Below the pieces are notes generated by a model. That model ran no database searches, had not been told where the DNA came from, and saw nothing but the letters and a program-made list of their open reading frames with translations. A program made the translations under genes and the position numbers. From assembly GCA_019915015.1 (NCBI GenBank), contig JAHBBC010000011.1:1659025-1723024 (forward strand): a stretch of DNA of 64,000 bases. The letters run 5' to 3'. Of the stretch, positions 42,830 through 52,700 are shown in pieces. Position 1 is the first letter of the stretch; every line of letters begins with the position of its first letter. The DNA comes from Auriscalpium vulgare. Lineage: Eukaryota > Basidiomycota > Agaricomycetes > Russulales > Auriscalpiaceae.

Positions 42830-44335
42830 ATGCCCCTACGACGCATGTGGTACATATGGCTCACAGCGTGCTCCCACAGAAACCCCGTCATGGTCCTCCA
42901 GAACCAGCCCGTTGAGGTTGTTGAGAAGATATTCCGGCTTGTCGCCGATGAATACGGACACTCGATGAGAGAGTTGCTCGCGTTGAGTGGCCTGAACCGC
43001 TATTTGCGCGAGGTGGCATTACACCAGGGCGACCTGTGGACACATATCGACATGGGGTATGGGCCGTGGTGGACCACAGAGTTGTTTGAACGCTCAAAAC
43101 ATGCTTTGGTCGACTTCATCGCCCGCCGCCAGCTCGACCATGCAACCTGTGCACTCCTCATCAAGCACCAGGGTTGTCTACGACATGTTGATCTTCGACA
43201 AGCTGGTGACACCTACTCACTGCTGCGGCGGATGACTGGCCCGGCGGACGCGCTGGTGGGCATCTTGCTTGCTACACCGGTCGGGCGCCATGAATGGCCC
43301 ACCGAATTTCTCTCCCAGGGATGCCATAGCCTGACCAACATCTCACTTGGTCACCGAGTCAGCTATGGATTCATCGACCGCAACAACTATTCAGTCCCCA
43401 GAGCGCTGCAGCCCCTTCGGACATTCGCTTCATTGCAGCACCTGGAGTTCAACGTTGACTTCCACATGGGTGTGGAAGTACAAGCCGTGACATTACCCCA
43501 CCTCCGGGTCCTGCGTCTCACAGGCCGTGGCCCTCCGGATGGGATGCTGCAGTTCCTATCCATGGTGATAATCCCCCCCACCTGTCAACGGAAGATCACG
43601 CTCAGCAATGGTCACATTGATCCGTCCGAGATGGGAGGGATTGCAGCTGCCCTAGCATTTCCGGAGAGCAGCGTATGTTTGGATTTTCTGCCTATGAGCC
43701 CACATTATTCATTGTCATGCCACCCACAGCCTACTCTTCAGACACCTACGACAGTCTCTGTGTCCGTGCGGAACAATGACACAAGCTGCTGTCTCCACAT
43801 CACGAATGATACAGAAGATGCGACAATAGTCGTCTCCGTTTATGAGGACCGTATGGCGTGGCTGTCCGCTTGCCTGCGGCTGCTCAGAAGGCGAAACATA
43901 CAGGCGTTTTGGTACCTTGGTGCCACCATGAATCCGGATTTTTCAGTCTGGAGGGAAGTCATGCGTCCCCTACACCAGCTCACTGTGGTCACCCTCAACC
44001 AGGGTGGGGCCGAAGGGTGGATGAGAGCCTGCGTGGGTGCTCAGGGCGGGCAGTTCCTCCCGCAACTCGCTCGGGTCACCATCCACGACTGTGAACAGGT
44101 CAGCCTCTTCCACTCCGGGGGTTTTCTAGCGGAAGCGAGGTGGGGCAGGGCGGAACGCACGGTGATATTTCAGAGATGTGTGCTACAGGACCAGGCACTT
44201 TTGCTTTGGTCCACCTGGGCGACCGCTGGTACGATGGTGAAGTTGGATTGCTGCCACTGGGTTGACCGGTACCATGATGCAGTGGCAGCCCCTACGCCCC
44301 CTGCTGGGCGCTTTGAACTTAGTGATGAGATCTGA
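42830..44335 (+). CDS. F-box domain protein, 481-501 aa, single exon
   Basis: One uninterrupted frame. The F-box-like motif (VLQNQPVEVVEKIFRLVADE, then LSGLNRYLREVALHQGDLWTH) begins right after the ATG at 42890. The upstream ATG at 42830 adds 20 hydrophobic/basic residues and is closer to the TATA box, so either start is possible. The rest is leucine-rich. It is paralogous to the gene at 45275: both have HQGxLR followed by LLRxxxGPA and a C-terminal block GxxLxxARWGxxER-like. No sign of decay. Confidence 0.8.
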   Translation: MPLRRMWYIWLTACSHRNPVMVLQNQPVEVVEKIFRLVADEYGHSMRELLALSGLNRYLREVALHQGDLWTHIDMGYGPWWTTELFERSKHALVDFIARRQLDHATCALLIKHQGCLRHVDLRQAGDTYSLLRRMTGPADALVGILLATPVGRHEWPTEFLSQGCHSLTNISLGHRVSYGFIDRNNYSVPRALQPLRTFASLQHLEFNVDFHMGVEVQAVTLPHLRVLRLTGRGPPDGMLQFLSMVIIPPTCQRKITLSNGHIDPSEMGGIAAALAFPESSVCLDFLPMSPHYSLSCHPQPTLQTPTTVSVSVRNNDTSCCLHITNDTEDATIVVSVYEDRMAWLSACLRLLRRRNIQAFWYLGATMNPDFSVWREVMRPLHQLTVVTLNQGGAEGWMRACVGAQGGQFLPQLARVTIHDCEQVSLFHSGGFLAEARWGRAERTVIFQRCVLQDQALLLWSTWATAGTMVKLDCCHWVDRYHDAVAAPTPPAGRFELSDEI

Positions 44336-44620
44336 CTGCAGTATGTATAATTGCGTAGGGCTACACTAGTACCAGGGGAGGTGAGGTGGATGCTGTTGTA
44401 TGAGAGGCATTGCCAGGTAGCGTCTCGATCAGGTCGTGTAAGCGAGCTCTATCGTGTTACAAGATCAACCCACGATTGCAGTAAAATGGGCATTGAGTGC
44501 ACTGCAAGACCCACTACCTATAGGTAGCGGGAATTATAGCATAAATTTGTCCAGTGCCGCCGCGGGGGCCTCTCGTGTAGTCTTCGTCGGTCAGCGAGCG
44601 GAATGTGAGCAACACTTGTC
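44336..44620. other. Intergenic spacer between F-box genes
   Basis: No gene or repeat recognised; it leads to the palindrome repeats at 44640. Confidence 0.5.
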
Positions 44621-44639
44621 GAGGTGTGGTCTTCAGGGT

Positions 44640-44990
44640 GTCCGTCGCAGACGGACGTACAGGCAGGGGGTCCTTGGGCAACTTCCTTACAATTCATGCC
44701 CGCCGTCCGTCAGGGGCTGCGCCGCCGTGGCACTATCGAGGTGCGCGCCAGCACTCGCCGTACGAGGACGTGTTGCATCCGTCCGGGACGGACAGTGTGG
44801 GCCCCGCGAAGTGCGCGCCAATTGACTGTGCCAGGACGCGTATCGAGGTGCGCGCCAGCACTCGCCGTGCGAGGACGCGTTGCGTCCGTCCGGGACGGAC
44901 AATGCGGGCCCCGCGATGCTGTCGAAGTGCGCGCCAATTGACTGTGCCAGGACGCGGGGCGTCCGTCCAGGACGGACACGCGCACTGATC
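44640..44990. repeat. Palindrome-bearing repeats upstream of the 45.3 kb F-box gene
   Basis: Four palindromes: 44640-44656 (3-base centre GCA), 44778-44792, 44884-44900 and 44961-44977. The last three sit in a loose tandem repeat of about 105 bp containing GTGCGCGCCAGCACTCGCCG and GCGCGCCAATTGACTGTGCC. The body of the unit has no obvious relation to the 100 bp unit at 42.2 kb. Confidence 0.85.
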
Positions 44991-45157
44991 GGGTCGAACA
45001 CCATAATCTGTTGATCGGGTAGCACGCGCACTTGTTCCGTGTCTGGACGGCCGATCGGGCTACGTCACAGGTCAGGCGGGTCGCGCGGTGCTCCCCATAC
45101 AGGACATTGTCGGAGTCCCAATCACACAGCGGAAGCGCGCCTCCGTACCAGACATGT

Positions 45158-45165
45158 TATATAAG
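45158..45165 (+). promoter_or_regulatory. TATA box of the F-box gene at 45.3 kb
   Basis: TATATAAG, 110 bp before the ATG at 45275 and about 180 bp after the last palindrome. Confidence 0.6.
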
Positions 45166-45274
45166 GGCCGGACGACAGCACGGGAGGAGACACCCCTCTT
45201 TCCCCCAAAGCTGGTATGTATGCTAGGTTTACAGGCGCACTTGGTTTACTAAGACATGGGTCTCCGAAGGTGAA

Positions 45275-46732
45275 ATGTTGCACCCAACAATCAACGACCT
45301 GGCCCCCGAGATACTAAGCACCGTGTTCCGGCATCTTGCGTGCGATCGGGGCGACACGTTGTCCCTGTTGCTTACAGTGAGTAGCGTCAGCCAACGGTGG
45401 CGTCGGATAGCGATAGACGATGGAGAACTTTGGACCCGCATCAATCAGATCGACGGCGGCGAGGAATGGGCGATCGAGTTTTTTGCGCGCTCAGGGGCCC
45501 GTTCGGTCGACTTTACCGGCATGGATTGCCACATGAACCCACGCCTCACAGCGAAGATAGTTGAGCACCAAGGGCGCCTGCGGGGCCTCCAATTGGATTG
45601 GAGTCCGGAGAGGTACGGCGATGGTACCCCGCTGTTGCGCCAACTCCAAGGACCTGCACCGCTGCTGGAGTCCCTTACCATGGCTTGCTGGACAGAGCGA
45701 CCGCTGTTCCAGGCGGTACGACGTTTGCCCAGCCGATTCCTGTCACGAGGAACCCCCCTCCTCCGAAGCGTGACCTGGTATGACGTAGTGTGGCCGGAGT
45801 CTGTCCCCGCCTCCGGCCAGTTGGTCTCATTCCGATTGCGATCCGGAGGGGAGAACCCCCTGACTCGCTCACCAGTAACCCACGACTGGGAAGCCATGCG
45901 ACTTTTGCGGGGATTCAGCCACTTGGAGAATCTCGACATCGAACTCCACCTCGCAGAGACCGCCACGTTCGAGGCAAGCGATCCAGTCATATTCCCTCGC
46001 CTTTCTACTCTTCAAATATACGCGCCGAGATTGCAAAATTGGTCGCCCCGTCGGACCATCGTTCGGGTCATGGGCCTCATGCACTTTCCCGTGACATGCA
46101 AGCGATCATTGATTCTCGAGGGCGACAACGCTGAGGTGAACACTCTGGTCTCAATGGTGTTCCCACGCCACATGATTGGGGTATGTCCATGGAGTACCTT
46201 GAGCATGCGGGACGCTGACATACAGCAGATTCCCACGCGGTCACCCATGACTGTCCACTGCTCAGAAGGTAGCGGCCGCCGCATCATGAAATTGGGAAAC
46301 GACTGCGAGGAATGCATCATCGATTTTCCCGCCGAGGGTGGCTCATGGTCATCCCTCTGTATGCGCCTGCTACCAGACATGAACGTATCAACCCTTCACT
46401 ATCTCTGGCGACGGCGCAAGAAGGGGATTATTTTGGAAGGTTTGGGCTGGTACCCATGCTTTTCCTCGCTGGTACTTGTCACCATTGGGGACTTGGATCT
46501 ACGCAACCGCAGATGGACCCGGGAGGTGTTGGAGTGGCTGAAGTCGGACAAATGGGGAGCACGAGAGCGAAGGGTCATTTTCAAACGCTGCATGGTAAGC
46601 GGCAAATATGTCGAGGAGTGGGCCAGACTTGCGGCGGATGGGGTCAAGCAGTTGAAGTTTGTAGATTGTTATTTCCGTGACCCGCCAGCGTCTGAGAGTT
46701 CCCGTTTGGTAGTCGATAGTACTCGAGCGTAG
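45275..46732 (+). CDS. F-box domain protein, 485 aa, single exon
   Basis: A single open frame from ATG 45275 to TAG 46732. The N-terminal F-box-like region reads INDLAPEILSTVFRHLACDR, then SVSQRWRRIAIDDGELWTRI, followed by leucine-rich sequence to the end. It is paralogous to the neighbour at 42830-44335. Gene order, strand, single-exon structure and palindrome-plus-TATA promoter layout are the same, so the pair probably arose by local duplication. Confidence 0.82.
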   Translation: MLHPTINDLAPEILSTVFRHLACDRGDTLSLLLTVSSVSQRWRRIAIDDGELWTRINQIDGGEEWAIEFFARSGARSVDFTGMDCHMNPRLTAKIVEHQGRLRGLQLDWSPERYGDGTPLLRQLQGPAPLLESLTMACWTERPLFQAVRRLPSRFLSRGTPLLRSVTWYDVVWPESVPASGQLVSFRLRSGGENPLTRSPVTHDWEAMRLLRGFSHLENLDIELHLAETATFEASDPVIFPRLSTLQIYAPRLQNWSPRRTIVRVMGLMHFPVTCKRSLILEGDNAEVNTLVSMVFPRHMIGVCPWSTLSMRDADIQQIPTRSPMTVHCSEGSGRRIMKLGNDCEECIIDFPAEGGSWSSLCMRLLPDMNVSTLHYLWRRRKKGIILEGLGWYPCFSSLVLVTIGDLDLRNRRWTREVLEWLKSDKWGARERRVIFKRCMVSGKYVEEWARLAADGVKQLKFVDCYFRDPPASESSRLVVDSTRA

Positions 46733-46860
46733 TCATTTCGCTGCCTGCAGCCCTTGGTTGGAATCGGGGCTTGTATTATTTCGTCGCTCTGGTTCCACAC
46801 ATGGGCGTGCGATGAAATGTTGAGCATTCGAAAAGATGCCGCGGGTCCGGCAAGATAGCC
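46733..46860. other. Spacer
   Basis: 3' flank of the preceding gene; no feature recognised. Confidence 0.4.
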
Positions 46861-47400
46861 GCGATTACATCGGCGAATATGGGCCATGCACGCACGCGTC
46901 CGTCAGGGACGGACATAACTGGCTCTCAGGGGCGATTTGAGATCGTTGACCGCATCGATCGTCGGGCGATGCCCGCAAATATGGGACATGCGCGCACGCG
47001 TCCGTCAGGGACGGACAAAACCGTCCCTGAAGGGCGAGTGAGGTTGTTAACCGCATCACGCATGTGTGATGGTTGCCGGGTGATGCCTGCGAATATGGGC
47101 CGTGCGCGCACGCGTCCGTCAGGGACGGACAAAACCGTCAATCGCGGGCGACCTGAGGTTGTTAACCGCATCACGCATGTGTGCGTCAGGGTCGCCGGGT
47201 GATGCTTGCGAATATGGGCCGTGCGCGCACGCGTCCGTCAGACAAAACCGTCAATCGCGGGCGACCTGAGGTTGTTAACCGCATCACGCATGTGTGCGTC
47301 AGGGTCGCCGGGTGATGCGTGCGAATATTGGCCGTGCGCGCACGCGTCCGTCAGGGACGGACAAAACCGTCAATCGCGGGCGGCCTGAGGTTGTTAACCG
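46861..47400. repeat. 101-119 bp tandem repeat with palindromes
   Basis: Five units, with the palindrome GTCCGTC-AGG-GACGGAC at 46899-46915, 47000-47016, 47114-47130 and 47346-47362. In the unit at 47233 an internal deletion has removed one arm. The unit body (GCGAATATGGGCC, AACCGCATCACGCATGTGTG, ACCGTCAATCGCGGGCG) differs from the repeats at other loci; only the palindrome and the CGCACGCGT just before it are shared. The last copy ends 209 bp before the next ATG. Confidence 0.9.
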
Positions 47401-47570
47401 CAGTGTGACAAGGGATATAACGTAGAACAACCCGGGGTTGGTAACAGCATGTAGAATAAAAGCGGGGCGGGGGTGTTCGTTCGATGAATGACTTTATATC
47501 CCCCGGTCACCGTAGGTCTTCCGCAAGTCTTCTCGCCGAAATGCTGACAGAGAGATGGTAACAGTCAATA
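47401..47570 (+). promoter_or_regulatory. Promoter region of the 47.6 kb F-box gene
   Basis: Contains a TATA-like GATATAAC (about 47414) and AATAAAAG (about 47452). Which of them is used cannot be decided by eye. Confidence 0.4.
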
Positions 47571-48940
47571 ATGCAGTCACGTCTGGCGACAGAAACACTT
47601 GGCCACATATTTCTAATTTTAAAGGCGGAGGTGGAAGAATCGGAAGCAACAATGTGCAGTTGGACGGCGGTCTTGCTGGTGTGCAGGCGATGGCACGACG
47701 CTGGTCTCGCCTTCAAGGCTCTGTGGGCGAAAGTCTACACTCGGCGTGGGCTGGCCTCGGTCTCGAGCCACCTTGCCAGGAGTGGTTGCGCATTGATCAC
47801 TATGTTTGTAGAGCCCCCTCGCGGAGAAAGAGCACTGGCGCCTGAGATGGTTCAACTTATCCGATCCGCCCGGGAACGCCTGGAGGTCCTCACGTTTTGG
47901 GTTGATAACGCTCCCGATACGCTCGAGTTGTGGAGTCGCCTTTCTATGGAAGCTGTTGCGGTGCTGCTGAAGTCACTCATACTTCGAGGGGGGTTCTATC
48001 CGGGTTTGGAGTTGTCGGACGCACTGCGGTTCTCCGGTGCGTTTGCGGGTCTGACAACCCTTCAAGTCACAGTTCAACTTTCCCTTGACATCGAGGGAAC
48101 CATGCCGATCATCACTCTCGCGAGACTGGAGGTACTGGAGATTACCTGGCAGGACTCAGGCTCTCTCCGGATGGTTTCTATGCTCATCTCGCACGTCCAA
48201 CATCCCTCCACCTGCCAGCGCACGATCTTCGTTAAGCATCACCAGGTGCCGGACCATGAGGCGGCCGAAGGGTTTCTGGCAGTGTTAGCTAAACCCCCCA
48301 CACAGATGGCAATGGTGAGGACAGATCCAGTTTTGTTGCGATGTGATCAAGAGTTTAACGCCGGTTCCAGGAGACGGACCAAGAGATCTCCCACCAATTG
48401 ACCATAGACCGTGAGAGTGGGCGCTGGTGGAAGATCGCAATCAGCGCTCAACGGGCCGGCCACAAACCCTCCATCATCGTTGTCGCGCCGTTCTCGAACC
48501 GTGGGATGGTTTTACGCCTTGCCCACGCCGCTGTCGTTGCCACGTCCGCGCTGAAAATGGTTGACCTGGTCTACAACATCGGCGATCCAACAGCCGCGCC
48601 GTGGACGTGGAGGTCATTGATGGCATCAGCCCACGTCCTGCGTACAGTGGAAGTCTTTGGCCAAAGCGCGATTACTTTCTGCGAGGCGATGGGCGAAGCG
48701 CCCTTGGACGGGTCCTATCTGCCCAGCTTGACAAAGTTGGTCATTGTGCAAGTCGATTTCATCATGTACACCAAGGCGACGTTCCCTCAGGATGTCGACA
48801 GGTGGAGGAAGAGTCGGACGCGGGATACGTTTTCCGTCGAGGCTTTACGCTGCAAGATGACGAGGGGGACATTCGCGGATTGGGAGGTTAACGCTCCAGG
48901 GCTAAAGATAGGGCTGGAGGCCGTGGAATACGGGTATTGA
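47571..48940 (+). CDS. F-box domain protein, 437 aa, 2 exons
   Basis: Exon 1 (47571-48314) starts MQSRLATETLGHIFLILKAE and includes AVLLVCRRWHDAGLAFKALW. A 56 bp phase-0 intron (48315-48370, GTGAGG donor) is required because exon 1's frame ends at a stop soon after, while exon 2 (48371-48940) continues ETDQEISHQLTIDRESGRWW and ends EAVEYGY. The interrupted gene at 38067-38997 plus 25107-25544 has the same intron position and nearly the same length, so this is its intact paralogue. It is leucine-rich after the F-box. Inferred role: SCF substrate adaptor. Confidence 0.83.
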
Positions 48941-49777
48941 GGGAAAAGGTGGTGTAGGTATTTGTGGTTAAGGGTCTATTTGAAGACACGGTTCACGCAG
49001 CATTGAAGCGGACCGCTCAGGTTGCCCCCCTGGAGTGATTTGCGATGAACATTTTGATGCGACACCTGCGTGACCTGAGTGGAGCGCTGTGCCTGCGGAC
49101 AGCGTAGATGGTGGGCGCGGGCGGTCCGTCCTGGACGGACACGTCGGTCCTGGGGTTGACTCGCCGGTGACGAAGGTACGCCCCAGCGGTACAGCCCCGT
49201 GTGTCCGTCCTGGACGGACGCCCCGCAGGGTCGTATGGACAGAAGAGGCCACGCGGGTCAGATATACCTCCCGTGGAACGCCGTCTGTTTTGCCTCAGCA
49301 TGAGGACGGTCCCCGCGGTGTCCGTCCGGGACGGATGCCATGAGCATTCCAGGCCGTGTTAAAATGCTCAGCCCATCACAAATTGTGGAAGGAGTGGTCA
49401 GTCGTCATTGCCCTGGGAGGGAACGCCCGTCGGGACACTAAGCCCAGGGAAAATGTTTATCGCAGCTGTGCGAAGCCTTTCAAGGGATTGTTGGAGGCGG
49501 CATCGACGCGCATACTGCTCTCCTTCCGAACGTACACCTCAGGACCATTTGGGCCTGATGACCGCGACACCCGCACGAGTAGGGAAATCACTGAGCCACA
49601 TCTGCTCGGCCGGTTCCGGGTCATATTCGCGCTCGGCATCCCCGGACCCGCTTTGGCTTTGACACGCGTGCCCGTCCGCATTGGTGCTGCCGTGAGTCAT
49701 GTGCTCCTAAATTCGATCGGCCAGGCAGTATATAACCAGCACGAGTTGGGTCTCAGTCGCCCTCTCTTTTCCCCACC
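48941..49777. other. Intergenic: palindromes and helicase promoter
   Basis: Three palindromes: 49124-49140, 49203-49219 and 49321-49335, spaced about 80-118 bp within a poorly conserved repeat. A TATA box (TATATAAC, 49729-49736) lies 42 bp before the helicase ATG. A forward open frame at 49356-49979 overlaps the helicase start in another frame and is not supported. Confidence 0.65.
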
Positions 49778-52700
49778 ATGCCCACTTTGTCGTATATGCT
49801 CGCCACTGTCCTTCTGCCAACGCACCTTTTCGTCGATAGCTACGAGTGGACTGAGTACACGGGCGGCGATATTCCGCCCTGGGCCACAGAGGCAAGGCCT
49901 GAAACTGTGCCCAACCTCTCGCAGTCACAACTGGATACTGCGTGTGCGTTTGCCAAGCATGTCAGGGGCGACCACCTGAAACCCCGAAGGCTGCTCACGG
50001 TCCAAGAGACGAAAGAGAGGGCGCGCGACGAGGAGTACAGAGAAGGCCGGGCGATTGCACACACGTGGCACGCCAATGTTTGGAAGAAGTGGAAGGTGCC
50101 GCAGAGCGTCAGGCAGTTTCTAGAGGAGGTCGAAGAGGTCAATCCCTATGAATATATGGTTGCGATGCAAAAATCTGAGGTGAGTTACCCACTGTCCATG
50201 ATAGTTTCTCACTCAAGGCGCCATAGTTCCCGTCTTACACCGAGCTCTCGGTGAGCTACGAGAACATCGCCAGACACCTGTTTGGCGATGAAGCATTCCT
50301 TATCACCAAGTCGGGCGCGGCCCTCCTGACCCCCGAGCTACGCAACGTTGTCGGTTGCTTGATCAACAATGTCTGGGATGGATGGCGGACAAGCCATACA
50401 CGCATGAAAAAGACTCGAACGAAGTACGAGCAAGACCTGACTGTGCGGTGGACTGGTATGTAGGACATGTGTAACTGCTCGTCTGCTCATGCTCACCCCT
50501 CATAGGCATATTCGAGGGGAACGCGAATGGCGACGGGGTCCGTAAGTACTTGGCCACGGCCAACAAACTCATGGCCATCGTCACCAAGTGCCAGGACGGT
50601 GAGGCAGTGACGATCTTGGAGGCTAGGAAGCAGCAAGTGCGTGACATTTTGGCGGGGCTCCAGCCCGATGAGCCGGACAAGACTGCAAGTAAGTGCTAGA
50701 GCTATGGAGCAAGCAGACTGTCTGACGACAACATGCAGAGCTCCCGAAATTGATGCGCGAGGCTTTGGAAAAGATAGCGAGTGAATCAGGCAGCGGGGAC
50801 CTCATCCCCTGGGCGCGTCACCTCAGTCGAGACGAAGATCCCGACGAAGAGCGAACGGACCACCCAGTGCCAATGTCGGCCGATGCAGCCATGGGCGACT
50901 TGAGCAACGCGGAGTGGACCACCGGCGTCGATCAATACAAGGACTACACCGTTGAACAACTCTGGCAGGCGCTCGGGATCACGACGGGCCAATTGCCGTT
51001 CTTCCATCCGAAGGTGGACCTGGAAGGCAGCAAGGTACCATCGCTGCATCGGGCTTGGTTCGAGGAGGAGAGCAATGGCGTGCCCTTGGTGCCGCACTGG
51101 CATCAACTTGTTGGCATCTGCAGAATGCTCGATTGTGCATTCGAGGGTAAACCTGTCCTCCTCATGGACGACGTGGGTCTTGGAAAGACCCTGCAAGTCC
51201 TCGGTTTCTTTGCGATGCTCGCGTGGTGTAGGGATGAGCGCCGGCAAGGCCGACCTTACCCAGGTCAATTTGGTGAGTGGTGCGACATCTTAGGCGCAGC
51301 CGGTGGTTCCTTATCCGCAGCAGCAGGAAAGAGGTTCGGCGGCCCAAACCATCCGACCGGACGCGTCCCCAACGCTCCGTTTCTGATGGTGGTTCCGCCT
51401 GGCCTCGTCGGTCAGGTGGCTCATGAGGTCGCGAGGTTCCTTCGCGCCGACTCGATTCCAGTCCAGCCCATCACCGGGGGCATCCTGAGGCGCTTAGGCG
51501 CTCTGGACGAGATCAAAAAGAGGACAGGGAACCGCTACAATAACACCATCCTGCTGATGTCGACTACGGTATTGTCAACTTGCTCAACCTCAGCGAGCTG
51601 AGCTGACACCCAATAGGCCGCTATGTCCGACTTCCGTCACGTCATGGTTCCAGACCCTAGGAAAAAGGCGTTCGCACCGCGCGAGATGCCGAACATCGCC
51701 AACAAGCTGCCTCACACCGTCTTCGGCGAAACCTTCGCGGCGACTGCGCTCGATGAAGCCCACGTTCTGAGGAAGGTTAATTTCATGTACATGACAGGTC
51801 GGACGCTTCGAGCCAAGTCGGGAGTCTTCGTTGCCATGACCGCGACACCCGTCCAAACACACCCAAAGGTGACTGTAATCTAGACTGCCGATATCACGCA
51901 TGCTCTGACCTCAACCGCAGGATCTTTGCAACCTTGGCCGCGCACTTGGGCTTGCAGCGTTCGCCGACGCATGTGAAGACCGCATCAATCAATGGCAGAA
52001 GACCGTCAATTCGGGGACTGCCCTGGACCGGAAAGAAGCGAAGAAACAAGGCCCACCCAAGGAGGTACTCACGAGGACGATCGCGGGCCAGACCGGCGTT
52101 GCCTACGGCAAGCACCACAGGGAGAAGCTTGGACAAGTCGTTGAAGAAATTCGTGTTGCGTTCGAAGGCTGTGTGATACGTCGCACGGGTAAGTCGCTCG
52201 GATCGGACGGAAAGCCCATCTCTGGTCTCTACCCGTATCGCGAACACCTGGTGGTTCAAAAGCCTCACCCATGGGAGATGGAAGTGCTGGAGCAAATCGC
52301 AGTCGATCAACTCGAGACTGATGCCGGAATCAGGAACCCGGCCAAACTTGTGAGTGTGAATCGTAGTTACTCATTTCCCGTCTCGGACGGACGTACTGTG
52401 ACGGCTTGTACTGGTGGGGAGCCCCGGGACACAAACGAGGGCCCCATGGCAATCTGCCGCCGAGGACGGACAGCGAGGCGCACGCGCCGCTCGCCGCAGG
52501 AGGCTGCAACGCCTCCACGGTGGAGGGCGCCGTGTGTGACGTCTGCACCGTGCATGGAGGCAGCTCCTCAGTTGTCCGTCCCAGACGGACAGCGCGCGCG
52601 GCGTGCTCGATGGACAGTCATGAGGGTGTCCGTCCCGGACGGACGCTGCGTGTGCGCTATACGCCGTGTACTCTGCGTAGGCCACCAGTCCCTGTAGTAT

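Noticed and set aside
42201..47400. CRISPR-like arrays (short palindromic repeat at regular spacing)
   Set aside because: The spacers are repeated along with the palindrome within each locus, the genome is eukaryotic, and no cas-like gene is present. These are tandem repeats, not CRISPR.
49356..49979. 207-codon forward ORF before the helicase
   Set aside because: It spans the TATA box and overlaps the helicase start in another frame; the helicase model with in-phase introns is better supported.
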